64,000 nucleotides of DNA. It comes from Bradyrhizobium sp. 21 (GTDB taxonomy: Bacteria; Pseudomonadota; Alphaproteobacteria; Rhizobiales; Xanthobacteraceae). Every line of letters begins with the position of its first letter. Position 1 is the first letter of the stretch. Positions 52,402-61,465 of the stretch are shown in pieces. The stretch spans positions 161,955-225,954 of the forward strand of contig NZ_JADPJG010000026.1 in NCBI RefSeq assembly GCF_023073335.1, read 5' to 3'. Under the pieces are notes generated by a model. That model was given only the letters and a program-made list of their open reading frames with translations, searched no databases and had not been told where the DNA came from. The translations under genes and the position numbers were made by a program.

Positions 52402-53235
52402 ATGGGTGATCGCTGTACGCTCGACAAACCGGAGTTGGTGTGGCGAGGGAGCCGCCCAATCCCCTCCTCCCGCAGGGTCGCAGAGGAGCGGCCGATAGCG
52501 CTCACCTACAACGGCTCGACTTACGCTGTGATGATGGCTTCGCCCGCCGACCTCTGGGATTTTGGCGTCGGTTTTAGCTTGAGCGAGGGCATTGTCGAGC
52601 GGTGCGAGGACATCATCAGCATCGAAATCGTCGAGCTCGAGCGCGGTTGCGAAGTGCGGATCTGGCTCGACAACTCCCATGGTGATCTCCTTGCAAGCAG
52701 ACGGAGGGCGATGGTCGGGCCGGTCGGCTGCGGCCTCTGCGGAATCGAAAGCCTGGAGCACGCTTGCCCGCGGCTGCCGCGCATCGTCAGCCGGGGCGGA
52801 TTTCGCGCCTTCGACATCCTGACAGCGATGCGCTCGTTACGGCCGCTCCAGCATCACAACCACGCGACAGGGGCGATGCACGCTGCGGCGTTTTGGGACG
52901 GCAATGCCATTCGATTGATAAAGGAAGATGTCGGCCGCCATAACGCCTTGGACAAACTCGCGGGAGCGGTCGCCAGGGCCGGCCTGGAGACGTCATCGGG
53001 AGCTGTCCTCATCACCAGTCGGGTATCCGTCGAGCTGGTGCAAAAGACAGCAAGAATGGGCGCGCCGCTCCTCGTCGCCGTATCGGCGCCGACTTCGCTG
53101 GCGATCGAGACCGCTGAGAGGGCCGGCGTCACGCTCGTCGCGGTCGCGCGTGACGATGGTTACGAGATATTCAGCCACGCCAGCCGATTGGCGTTTGGAG
53201 AGGGAGAGTCCGCGCCCGAATTGCTTTCCGGCTGA
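52402..53235 (+). CDS. fdhD: Formate dehydrogenase accessory sulfurtransferase FdhD
   Basis: A 277-residue FdhD-family protein, which transfers sulfur to the bis-MGD cofactor of formate-dehydrogenase-type enzymes. The catalytic pair C110-GL-C113 sits in GPVGCGLCGIES; KEDVGRHNALDKLAGA and TSRVSVELVQKTARMGAPLLVAVSAPTSLAI are diagnostic. ATG 52402 with GGGAGTGGG upstream is chosen; the frame extends further upstream without a signal. It most likely serves the divergent FdhF-like enzyme. Confidence 0.95.
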   Translation: MGDRCTLDKPELVWRGSRPIPSSRRVAEERPIALTYNGSTYAVMMASPADLWDFGVGFSLSEGIVERCEDIISIEIVELERGCEVRIWLDNSHGDLLASRRRAMVGPVGCGLCGIESLEHACPRLPRIVSRGGFRAFDILTAMRSLRPLQHHNHATGAMHAAAFWDGNAIRLIKEDVGRHNALDKLAGAVARAGLETSSGAVLITSRVSVELVQKTARMGAPLLVAVSAPTSLAIETAERAGVTLVAVARDDGYEIFSHASRLAFGEGESAPELLSG

Positions 53236-53385
53236 ATTGGCCGCAGGCCGGTTATCGGCAGAAGCTCGTCCTCCGCTTCGTTCGCTCTCGTACCGAGTTC
53301 GCGCGACCGCGACTGTTTCTGGCGGAACGTCTGGGGCCGGCCAGCGCTGTCGCGATATTGATCCGTCAAACTGTAGGAGACAGCG

Positions 53386-53745
53386 ATGAAGACCACGCTT
53401 TTGGCAGCCTTCTTGCTCGCAGCCACGGCTTCCAGTCCGGTACTCGCGCAAGGTGGCGCCAATTCCACGGCACCCTCGCAAGCAGCCACCAGCTCGGGCC
53501 AGAATACGGCGGTGCAGAAAATCCAGGATGATCTGAAGAAGGCAGGTTTCACCGACATCAAGATCGTTGCGGAATCCTTCGTCGTCCAGGCCAAGACGAA
53601 GGACGGCAATCCGATGGTGATGACGATCGGTCCACATGGCATGTCCGTGTTCGAAGCCATGAACACGACCACGACCGGCTCCGCAACCAACTCTCAGGGC
53701 ACGACCGCGTCCGGCTCTTCCAACAACAACGCCGGGTCGAAGTAG
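53386..53745 (+). CDS. Small secreted protein, unknown
   Basis: A 119-residue exported protein: signal peptide (MKTTLLAAFLLAATASSPVLA), a core (VQKIQDDLKKAGFTDIKIV and DGNPMVMTIGPHGMSVFEA) resembling small alpha/beta modules seen in many rhizobial envelope proteins, and a Thr/Ser/Asn-rich tail. GGAGACAGCG before ATG 53386. It is an isolated gene. Confidence 0.7.
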   Translation: MKTTLLAAFLLAATASSPVLAQGGANSTAPSQAATSSGQNTAVQKIQDDLKKAGFTDIKIVAESFVVQAKTKDGNPMVMTIGPHGMSVFEAMNTTTTGSATNSQGTTASGSSNNNAGSK

Positions 53746-53902
53746 TCCTCCACCTTAGGCGAACATCGCCACTCGTCCATAGAGGGCCGCGATGTTCGTC
53801 TGCTGGCGCGGGATGGTGAGTGAATGAAGCCGTTGGAGACGTTGGCGCGGTTGGATTGCGAAGTTCGATGTCGAGACGCAGTGGCCTGAGGCTGTTAGGT
53901 GC

Positions 53903-54109
53903 TCGCTCTTGCGGGCTGAAGCGGAGAGAACCTTCGAGCACCTGTTGCATGCGCGAAATGAACTGGGGCTTCTAGCTGAGGAGTTCAACGTTCGTGATCG
54001 ACGCCTTGCTGGCAACTTCCCTCAGGGATTGAGCCATCTCGCGCTGATCCGAGCCGCTCTTCGTTTCGAGGACAAGGCATCAAATCGAGGCGATCGACAT
54101 GAAAAATAG
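53903..54109 (+). pseudogene. Remnant of a GH15 glucoamylase-like gene
   Basis: The frame reads ...AERTFEHLLHARNELGLLAE, EEFNVRDRRLAGNFPQGLSH, LALIRAALRF. The pattern FExLLxxRNxLGLLAEEF...GNFPQxxSHxALI is the C-terminal signature of glycoside hydrolase family 15 (glucoamylase/trehalase-like). Only about 60 residues remain; no start, no catalytic domain, and the rest of 53746-54208 shows no gene. Clear relic of a deleted gene. Confidence 0.7.
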
Positions 54110-54208
54110 TCTCATGCACGGCTAGGAACCGCAGACGGTCCCGACAGCTTTACCCTCCTTAGACCCGTGACGGGCTGATCGCCCACGGGATCGCGGGGAG
54201 TAGCGAAA

Positions 54209-54985
54209 ATGCGCGACGGCCAAGCGACGGGCCCGGCTTTGAGGCCGATTGCGCCAAACGATCTTTCTCGACACTTGGCTGTACGAAACAAGCTGTTGCG
54301 CTGCATTCCAAAGCCGGAGCTGGCAGTGCTTCAGTCGATGGGGACGGATGTCGAGCTCAAGCCGCGTCAGGTCCTCCACCATTGGCGCTTGCCGATGGAG
54401 TACGTCTACTTTCTTGGCAGCGGCCTCGTATCCGTCTCAGCCAAGGTCGAGGCTGGGCGCTTCGTGGAGGCTTGGCTGGTCGGGTCCGAGGGAATGATTG
54501 GCTCTCCCTGCATATTAGCGCCGGACGATCCGATGCCGCCGCACCGTCGGGTCGTTCAGGTGGGCGGAACGGCCCTGCGAATTCCGGTGGTGGCCTTCCT
54601 TGCGGCGCTCGATGAATTGGTGGTCCTTCGCGAGCTGATCCTTCGTTACGTCAACCTTGTCTTGTTTCAGACTTCCCAGGTAGGAGCGTGCAATTCGCTC
54701 CATTCGGTCAAGCAGCGGCTTGCCCGCTGGCTGCTCGTGGCGGCGAACGCAACGGATACCAGCGAGTTGCCGATCACGCACGCCGTTTTGGCCCAGCTAA
54801 TCGGGATCCGGCGGGCGAGCGTAAGCGAATGTCTTGAGACATTCGAGCAGGACGGAATAATCCGCAACGCTCGAGCCGCGATATCTCTGGTCGACCGGGC
54901 TCAGCTGGAGCATTTGGCCTGTTCGTGCTCTGGATTGATACAGCGCGAGTATGATCGGCAGATCGGCCGCCGTCTGCGGGGTTGA
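54209..54985 (+). CDS. Crp/Fnr-family transcription regulator
   Basis: A 258-residue regulator: N-terminal cyclic-nucleotide-type sensor barrel (about 25-150) and C-terminal helix-turn-helix (THAVLAQLIGIRRASVSECLETFEQDGII, about 190-220). It has no N-terminal cysteine set of FNR; the C-terminal SCSC is not in the usual place. The effector is not predictable. GGGGAG precedes ATG 54209. It may regulate the downstream membrane protein. Confidence 0.88.
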   Translation: MRDGQATGPALRPIAPNDLSRHLAVRNKLLRCIPKPELAVLQSMGTDVELKPRQVLHHWRLPMEYVYFLGSGLVSVSAKVEAGRFVEAWLVGSEGMIGSPCILAPDDPMPPHRRVVQVGGTALRIPVVAFLAALDELVVLRELILRYVNLVLFQTSQVGACNSLHSVKQRLARWLLVAANATDTSELPITHAVLAQLIGIRRASVSECLETFEQDGIIRNARAAISLVDRAQLEHLACSCSGLIQREYDRQIGRRLRG

Positions 54986-55110
54986 ACGTCGAATACGACT
55001 TCTGCAGAGAGCTCGCTCGCGATAAAGCTCTTGATCCTGCCCAACTCCAAGGCTCGAGTTGAACGAAAGCGATCTTCAGAACGTTTGCTTCTCCGAGCAA
55101 CGGAGGAGCC

Positions 55111-55833
55111 ATGATTCCAGTTTGGCTTAGAGATATGGCGCTGGCTAGTCTGGCCGTCGGACTTGTCTGCGCGATCGTAATCTCGATCGACCTGATCCGC
55201 CATCCACAGCGCATGTGGATCATGAATGTCGTCTGGCCAGTCAACGGTCTGTTCGGCACCGTACTGACCTTGTGGATGTACTACCAGTTTGGGCGGCTTG
55301 CAGCGCGTGATGCGGCTGAGATAACTGAGCACTCCGATAGCAAGAAGGGCACTCCTTTCCCTGTCATGGTGGCAAAAGGTGCCATGCACTGCGGAGCCGG
55401 ATGTACGCTCGGGGACATCATCGCTGAAACCCTTGTGCTTGCGTTTCCGGTGATTGCGATCTGGGCCGGATGGAAAAGCCTTTTTTCAGAGAAGATGTTC
55501 GCCATCTGGGTGGTGGATTACCTGTTCGCCTTCGTGCTCGGCGTCGCATTTCAGTACTTCACGATCAAACCGATGCGCGACTTGTCACCGGGCGCAGGAA
55601 TCGTTCAGGCCGTGAAGGCAGACACTCTCTCACTGACTGCCTGGCAAATCGGCATGTACGGCTTTATGGCGATCGCGCAGTTCGCGATCTTCAGGAATTT
55701 CTTCGGGGTGAGGCTCGAGCCATCCATGCCGGAGTTTTGGTTCATGATGCAGATTGCGATGATCGCGGGATTTTTCACGAGCTACCCGGTGAATTGGTGG
55801 CTTGTAGAGGCAGGCGTCAAAGAACGCATGTAG
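55111..55833 (+). CDS. DUF4396 membrane protein
   Basis: A 240-residue integral membrane protein with about six helices. The motif MHCGAGCTLGDIIAE (about 91-105) and ISIDLIRHPQRMWIMNVVWPVN near the N-terminus are hallmarks of DUF4396; the histidine and paired cysteines hint at metal binding. Function unknown. Strong GGAGGAG site before ATG 55111. It follows the Crp/Fnr gene by 125 bases. Confidence 0.85.
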   Translation: MIPVWLRDMALASLAVGLVCAIVISIDLIRHPQRMWIMNVVWPVNGLFGTVLTLWMYYQFGRLAARDAAEITEHSDSKKGTPFPVMVAKGAMHCGAGCTLGDIIAETLVLAFPVIAIWAGWKSLFSEKMFAIWVVDYLFAFVLGVAFQYFTIKPMRDLSPGAGIVQAVKADTLSLTAWQIGMYGFMAIAQFAIFRNFFGVRLEPSMPEFWFMMQIAMIAGFFTSYPVNWWLVEAGVKERM

Positions 55834-55951
55834 GGGCAAGCTCCGATCGGTTGAGGGTGTTGCTTTGACGACCCCGAACACAATTAGCAACTCTTTCCGC
55901 TCGCGACCCTTTGACCAAACGGGGCGCCCGCGCTCAACAGGGAGAAGTATC

Positions 55952-56104
55952 ATGGCGGCGCATGCAGGTGAGACAGCCCAAGAGACTGGAGACTTCAGGT
56001 GTGAGCGATGTCATCAGGCCACTCACGTCACAAAAGGACACAAGATTCCGAAATGCCCGCATTGTGGAAGCACGAGCTTTGATACTCGGCGGAACGAGCC
56101 GTAG
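55952..56104 (+). CDS. 50-residue zinc-ribbon peptide
   Basis: A 50-residue protein with two CxxC knuckles: FRCERCHQ (about 19-24) and PKCPHCGSTSF (about 38-44), a classic zinc ribbon. GGGAGAAG precedes ATG 55952. Such peptides are often regulators or rubredoxin-like; no closer assignment is possible. It lies 118 bases after the DUF4396 gene on the same strand. Confidence 0.75.
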   Translation: MAAHAGETAQETGDFRCERCHQATHVTKGHKIPKCPHCGSTSFDTRRNEP

Positions 56105-56318
56105 GTACGCACGTCACTCGGAAGCAGGACGTCAACACAGCCAATCTTGCACCGTGATTGCCCTCTCGAAGTCTTTCGAATGCTGGCGGACATCCTGTTC
56201 TGCGATCGGTGGTTCTGTCCCGACGTCGACAGCAGCCTCTCCAACGAAATGTTCGTCGTCGCCCGGCGCGCTTCTCCACTGACTGAATGCGGCCGGGCAC
56301 TTTGCTACAGGCGCAGCG

Positions 56319-56828
56319 TCACCACCGATGGTGCGCACGGATCACGCCGTGATGGTGGTGCCGATAGTGCCGCGGCGCCCAGCCGTAGCTATGACGCCAG
56401 GGGTGCGCGCGCCGGACCGTATATTCCCACGGGCTCGGCGCGGACCAGCCGTAGCTATAGCGCAAGGGGCGCGGGCCCCAGGCGTATGGTCGCGGCCCCC
56501 AACCATAGCCACCCCAGTAAGGTGTATAGGCGTAAGCCGGATAGTACCCACGGTAGCCGTAGGGGTATCTGTATCCATAGTATGGCGGATATTCCTCATA
56601 GTAGGGGGTCGCAATGGCGGAGCCGATCAAGGCTCCTGCCAGCAGGCCGGCGCCGATCCCCCAGCCGCCATGCCAGCGAATCTGGGTGAGATTATCCTGC
56701 ACTGCCGACGTGTGCTGCGTCGGGCTCGCGGCAGCCGAGAGCGCGGTCAAAGGTGCAGCTTGGGTACTGCCGACGGGAGAAATCGCGATGAGGCCGGTCA
56801 GAGAAAAGGCAAGTGTAAGTCTCCGCAT
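56319..56828 (-). CDS. Secreted Tyr/Gly/Pro-rich protein
   Basis: A 169-residue protein: signal peptide (MRRLTLAFSLTGLIAISPVGSTQAA), a hydrophobic glycine-rich stretch (GWGIGAGLLAGALIGSAIA) and a Tyr/Pro/Gly-rich tail ending with a His cluster (RHYRHHHHGVIRAHHRW). Low-complexity envelope protein of unknown function, common in Bradyrhizobium-like genomes. Start ATG 56828. Confidence 0.75.
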   Translation of the reverse strand: MRRLTLAFSLTGLIAISPVGSTQAAPLTALSAAASPTQHTSAVQDNLTQIRWHGGWGIGAGLLAGALIGSAIATPYYEEYPPYYGYRYPYGYRGYYPAYAYTPYWGGYGWGPRPYAWGPRPLRYSYGWSAPSPWEYTVRRAHPWRHSYGWAPRHYRHHHHGVIRAHHRW

Positions 56829-56978
56829 CTGTGGCTCCTCTAGCTTCAGAATGCGGTCTCAACTTGAGCCTGCTATGTTGGTTTCTCGCGTCAAGAGTTC
56901 GGGACACTTTGTCGCGCCGAGTGCCCGGCCGGAGTCGCGAGTGTACGACACCGTACAAACTACACAGCCTCCGCTCTT

Positions 56979-58037
56979 TTAGTGGTGTTCTTCAACAAGG
57001 GAAACCGGTCTACTCTCGCGCTCCAGGAACGATTCAACATAGATCATGCGGACGGCAACGAGCAGGACAGCGATCAAAGGCGTAGCAACGATCAACCCGA
57101 TCAAACCGAAGAGAGTGCCGAGAACGGTTTGGGAAAGGATTGTAAGTGCGGGCGGCAGCGAGACCGTTCGTTTCTGAATCCATGGTGCGATGACATTTCC
57201 CTCCAACAGCTGGATCGTCAAAAACAAGAGCGCGACCCAAGCGGCAAGGGCAGGAGACTGTGCCAGAGCCACAAGGATCGCCGGCACTGCTCCTGCAAGT
57301 GCCCCGATGTATGGTACGAAGTTCAGAAGGGCCGCCAGTAGGGCCAGTGATAGTGGCAAAGGCGAGCCAATGAGGAGAAGGCCCAATCCGAGCAGCACGC
57401 CCACGATCAGCATGTCGACGAGTTGGCCGAGAAACCAGAGCCTAAGCGTAGCACCGAGCTCTCCGGCGACGTGGCGGCCGCGTGGTCGCCAAGCCATTGG
57501 AAGCAAACGAAGCGAGCCTTCAAGATAGAGTTGGGGCGAGGCAGCGAGAAATACGGCTGTCGCCGCCGTAACGACGAGAGTGCCACCTATGCCGAGAACG
57601 GAGCCAACGACGCCTGTGACGTAGCCGGTCAGGCCAGTGCGCAGAGACTTTCCGGCGATCTGCAACTGTTGAGCTAAGATCGAGCCCCACGAGCTGTTTT
57701 GCATTTCGTCCCATATCCGCGATAGTTGGGTTCTCAGTTGCCGGCTGATTTCGTCGGCTTGATTGAAAATGGCGCTGCCCCTCCACCACAGCAGCGTACC
57801 GAGTGCGAGGCCTGTCACGAGAATGACGGAAATCAATGCCGTGTATGGCCCGAGGCGCGTTACGCGACGGACCGCGTCGCTGGCGCCCCGCAAGACGCAA
57901 GCGATGACCACGGCGCTGAACAAGAGCAACAGTATGTCGCGAAGCAGCCAGACCGAAAGAGCGAAGAATAGAGCGATTGCGCTTACACGAAGGGTGCGCT
58001 CGATATGCCGGACATGAACAGTCAACTTGTTTTCCAA
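56979..58037 (-). CDS. AI-2E family membrane protein
   Basis: A 352-residue membrane protein of the AI-2E (PerM/TqsA) family with about eight helices: two N-terminal pairs, a soluble middle (ADEISRQLRTQLSRIWDEMQ) and a C-terminal bundle with LNFVPYIGALAGAVPAILVAL and LEGNVIAPWIQKRTVSLPPALT, the most conserved stretches. Members may export signalling molecules or act as Na+/H+ antiporters; the substrate here is unknown. Confidence 0.9.
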   Translation of the reverse strand: MENKLTVHVRHIERTLRVSAIALFFALSVWLLRDILLLLFSAVVIACVLRGASDAVRRVTRLGPYTALISVILVTGLALGTLLWWRGSAIFNQADEISRQLRTQLSRIWDEMQNSSWGSILAQQLQIAGKSLRTGLTGYVTGVVGSVLGIGGTLVVTAATAVFLAASPQLYLEGSLRLLPMAWRPRGRHVAGELGATLRLWFLGQLVDMLIVGVLLGLGLLLIGSPLPLSLALLAALLNFVPYIGALAGAVPAILVALAQSPALAAWVALLFLTIQLLEGNVIAPWIQKRTVSLPPALTILSQTVLGTLFGLIGLIVATPLIAVLLVAVRMIYVESFLERESRPVSLVEEHH

Positions 58038-58267
58038 GTCGTCTCCTTTGTCGGAGCAGTCCAGTCTCCGAAGCTCGAGATTGAAGTTGCGCAGGCGAGA
58101 GTGCTCGGAACATCATCGCGGCGATCCCGTCGCGATGAATGTAATACTCTGTCGCGGCCTCAAATGTTCTTGTACGCAAGCGAATAATTCTCGTCCCAAG
58201 GCCACCGAAGCACCAGAGCGAGCTCGGGGATCGTGTGCCGATCGTCGTTCGTTTTTGAGGAGATGGC

Positions 58268-59464
58268 ATGAACAGCGTTCTAATCTCCGGGGTTGGAATT
58301 GCCGGGCCCACGCTTGCCTATTGGCTGAAAGCAGCCGGCTTTCAACCGACGCTCGTCGAGCGCGCCTCCACGCTGCGGAGCGGAGGCTATGTCATCGACT
58401 TCTGGGGGCTGGGCTACACCATCGCCGAACGGATGGGATTGATCCCGGCGATCAACCGCGACGGCTACCACGCTCAGGAATTTCGGATCGTAGATGAAGC
58501 TGGCCATCGGCTGGCCGGCTTCGGTATCGACGTTTTCGCCGAGTTGACGAATGGAAAATACGTTACTCTTCAGCGCAGTGACCTCTCGCGCATGCTGTTC
58601 GAACGGATCAGCGGCTGCGTTGAAGCCATTTTCGGAGACGAAATCATTCTCGTCGAAGAGAAACCGGATGGCGTCGAAGTCCAACTGAAGCACGGCGGCA
58701 GGCGCAGGTTTGACCTTCTCATTGGGGCAGACGGCCTGCATTCGGCCGTTCGGAAGTTGGCTTTTGGACCGCCGACGCAGTTCGAGCGACATCTGGGGTA
58801 TATCGTGGCCGCGTTCGAAGCTCCGGGCTATCGGCCGCGTGACGAGGATGTGTATTTGATCTACGGTCAACCGGGCCGCATGGTAGGCCGCTTTACGCTG
58901 CGTGATGATCGTACGTTGTTTCTCTTGATATTTGCTGAGCATCACTCAGTGTTGCCGGAAACGCCGGCCTCGCAAAAGGCGCTCCTTCGTGAAATCTATG
59001 GCGGAGATGGCTGGGAGTGCGATCAGATGCTCGCCGAACTGGAGCGCACTGGTGAACTCTACTTCGACACCGTCAGTCAGATCAGGATGCCCAACTGGTC
59101 ACGAGGGCGGATAGCACTCATTGGTGATGCCGCCTTCTGCGTCTCGCTCCTGGCAGGTCAGGGGGCGGCGCTGGCGATGATTTCAGCCTATGTTTTGGCC
59201 GGCGAACTTGCCATGGCCGGTGGACGATATTCCGAGGCGTTTGCCACGTACGAGGCGCGGTTGAAGAGTTATATAGGCCGGAAACAGCGGGGTGCCGAGC
59301 GCTTTGCTGGGGCGCTGGCGCCGAGAACGCGCTGGGGAATGCTCTTCCGCAACGTCGTGGTCAGAAGTTTCTCGATACCAGGCGTGGCGAGGCTCGCAAT
59401 TGGGCGGGACATCGCCGACGAATTGGAACTTCCTGACTACTTGGCGCCGGGTGCCATGAAGTAA
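58268..59464 (+). CDS. FAD-dependent monooxygenase (PHBH fold)
   Basis: A 398-residue class A flavoprotein monooxygenase. The FAD-binding motif GVGIAGPTLAYWLKAAGF (about 8-25), the DG motif LIGADGLHSAVR (about 152-163) and the GD motif RIALIGDAAFCVSLLAGQGA (about 281-300) are all present. Relatives hydroxylate aromatic or polyketide-like compounds (tetracycline-modifying types are close in layout). Monocistronic; substrate unknown. Confidence 0.92.
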   Translation: MNSVLISGVGIAGPTLAYWLKAAGFQPTLVERASTLRSGGYVIDFWGLGYTIAERMGLIPAINRDGYHAQEFRIVDEAGHRLAGFGIDVFAELTNGKYVTLQRSDLSRMLFERISGCVEAIFGDEIILVEEKPDGVEVQLKHGGRRRFDLLIGADGLHSAVRKLAFGPPTQFERHLGYIVAAFEAPGYRPRDEDVYLIYGQPGRMVGRFTLRDDRTLFLLIFAEHHSVLPETPASQKALLREIYGGDGWECDQMLAELERTGELYFDTVSQIRMPNWSRGRIALIGDAAFCVSLLAGQGAALAMISAYVLAGELAMAGGRYSEAFATYEARLKSYIGRKQRGAERFAGALAPRTRWGMLFRNVVVRSFSIPGVARLAIGRDIADELELPDYLAPGAMK

Positions 59465-59595
59465 CGCCCACCAGAAGGGAGGTGCGATCGTGGGGATGTG
59501 GACGCTCGATTGACGCGGTTGTCCCCAACCTGTCGCAGGAACCACTTTTCGGAACCGGGAGTTCGTATCCTCGTATCGTACGCCCGGGTGACCAA

Positions 59596-61413
59596 ATGGC
59601 CTCAGTCCTGTCTTACGGCACAAGAAAAGCCCTGATCGGCAGCAGCGTTGAGCGGTTTGCTGAAGAGCGGAAGGTCAGCCTTCTCGTGCTTTGCGCGCTT
59701 GCGTTGATGATCGGTGTCCTGACCGGGCTTGGTGCCGTCGTCTTTCGCGTTCTGATCGCGCTAGTGCACAATTTGTTTTACAGGGGCACGCTGAGTGTCG
59801 CTTATGACGCGAACATCAGTGAGGGTCCCAGCCCTTTTGGGGACTTTATTCTACTCGCACCTGTGATCGGCGGCCTCATTGTCGTCTTCCTCGTTCGGCG
59901 CTTCGCTCCCGAGGCCAAGGGTCATGGCGTCCCTGAAGTGATGGACTCGATATTTTACAAGCGCGGCAAAATTCGCGGCGCGGTGGCCTTGGTAAAGGCG
60001 CTGGCATCCGCAGTATCGATCGGGAGCGGCGCCGCGGTCGGGCGCGAAGGGCCTATCATTCAGATAGGCTCAGCTCTCGGCTCTGCCTTTGCCCAATTCA
60101 TCGGGCTTTCGACCCGGCAGAGGATCACGCTGCTCTCCGCGGGCGCCGGCGCAGGCATTGCCGCAACCTTCAATACTCCGCTGGGCGGCGTGCTGTTTGC
60201 TCTGGAAATTCTTCTGCCGGAAGTTTCAAATCGAACATTCCTTCCAGTCGTCGTGGCCACGGGCGCTGCGACGACGATCGGGCGCATCCTGATCGGTCCG
60301 GATCCGGCCTTTTCGGTTCCGGATATGCAGTTCAGCATGGTTGCATCCTTCAATGCGCAGGAAGCTCTCGCATTCGTCCTGCTTGGCCTGTTGTCTGGAG
60401 CGGCAGCCTGGGCGTTTATTCGTCTGCTCGTCTTCATGGAAGACGGGTTTCCGAAGCTGTCTGGCAACGAGTATGTTCAAAATATCATCGGCATGTCGTC
60501 AATCGGCCTGACGATGGTGGTGCTCACCCATGCCTTTGGCCACTCCTACGTCGACGGAGTGGGCTACTCCGTCATTCAGGAGATACTGGACCACAAGATG
60601 ACGGCGGCGGGGTTACTGGCCCTGCTGTTCGTGCTGAAGCTGTTGGCATCGACGGTCAGCCTCGGCTGCGGGGCGTCGGGCGGGATCTTCTCGCCATCAC
60701 TTTACCTTGGCGCAACGCTGGGGGCCGCCTTTGCCGCTGCAACCAATTCAATCCTGCCTCATTCAGGGCTAACGCCATCTTCGGCCGCGATCATTGGAAT
60801 GGCGGCCATCGTCGGTGCAGGTACGGGCGGCGTCATGACGGCGATCGTGATGGTCTTCGAGATGACCCGCGATTACGCAATCATCGTTCCGGTGATCGTT
60901 GCGGTGGCGTTGGCTGCGGGCGTCAGGCGTGCACTCGTCAACGAGACGATCTACACGGTCAAGCTGCGCCACCGCGGGCACCGCATTCCAAAGGAGCGCC
61001 ATATTAACCTCTATCTGGTGAAGCAGGCCCAGGACATCATGGAAAGGCGCTTTATCGTCGCCGGAGTAGGAACGACGCTAAAACAGGCTATGGCTGCGGA
61101 AGATATCGATGATGCACTTCCTATCGTGGTTGAGCGCGAAGGCCGGATTGTCGGCCTGATCCCACCACGTTCCGGCTTATGGGCGGAGTCGCAATCGAAT
61201 CCAGCTCTCGTGGTCGAGCAATTCGTCGAGCGGCGGATGGTCATTTGCCGCGATCAGGACCTCTTGAGTTTGGTGTTTGCCAGGTTGAAGCGTCATCGGG
61301 CCGGCGCGGCAATCGTTGTCCGCTCTGCCTCCCGCCCGCGCGTGAACGATGTCGTCGGCGTCCTCACCAAACGCGTTATCGCAGATGCCGTCATCGACAG
61401 CTACGAGGATTGA
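59596..61413 (+). CDS. ClC-family chloride channel/transporter with CBS domains
   Basis: A 605-residue ClC protein: about 18 helices (1-460) and a pair of CBS domains (about 480-605) that usually bind nucleotides. The filter motifs are present as GHGVP (109-113), GREGP (149-153, gating E151) and GASGGIF. At the position of ClcA's internal proton Glu203 the sequence is FALEIL with Ile205, so H+ coupling may be lost and the protein may be a channel. ATG 59596 is the chosen start; GTG 59482 is possible. Confidence 0.9.
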   Translation: MASVLSYGTRKALIGSSVERFAEERKVSLLVLCALALMIGVLTGLGAVVFRVLIALVHNLFYRGTLSVAYDANISEGPSPFGDFILLAPVIGGLIVVFLVRRFAPEAKGHGVPEVMDSIFYKRGKIRGAVALVKALASAVSIGSGAAVGREGPIIQIGSALGSAFAQFIGLSTRQRITLLSAGAGAGIAATFNTPLGGVLFALEILLPEVSNRTFLPVVVATGAATTIGRILIGPDPAFSVPDMQFSMVASFNAQEALAFVLLGLLSGAAAWAFIRLLVFMEDGFPKLSGNEYVQNIIGMSSIGLTMVVLTHAFGHSYVDGVGYSVIQEILDHKMTAAGLLALLFVLKLLASTVSLGCGASGGIFSPSLYLGATLGAAFAAATNSILPHSGLTPSSAAIIGMAAIVGAGTGGVMTAIVMVFEMTRDYAIIVPVIVAVALAAGVRRALVNETIYTVKLRHRGHRIPKERHINLYLVKQAQDIMERRFIVAGVGTTLKQAMAAEDIDDALPIVVEREGRIVGLIPPRSGLWAESQSNPALVVEQFVERRMVICRDQDLLSLVFARLKRHRAGAAIVVRSASRPRVNDVVGVLTKRVIADAVIDSYED

Positions 61414-61465
61414 AACGGATAAAGTGAGGGCATGTCGCTTGAACGACGACTCGAGACGAGACTTA

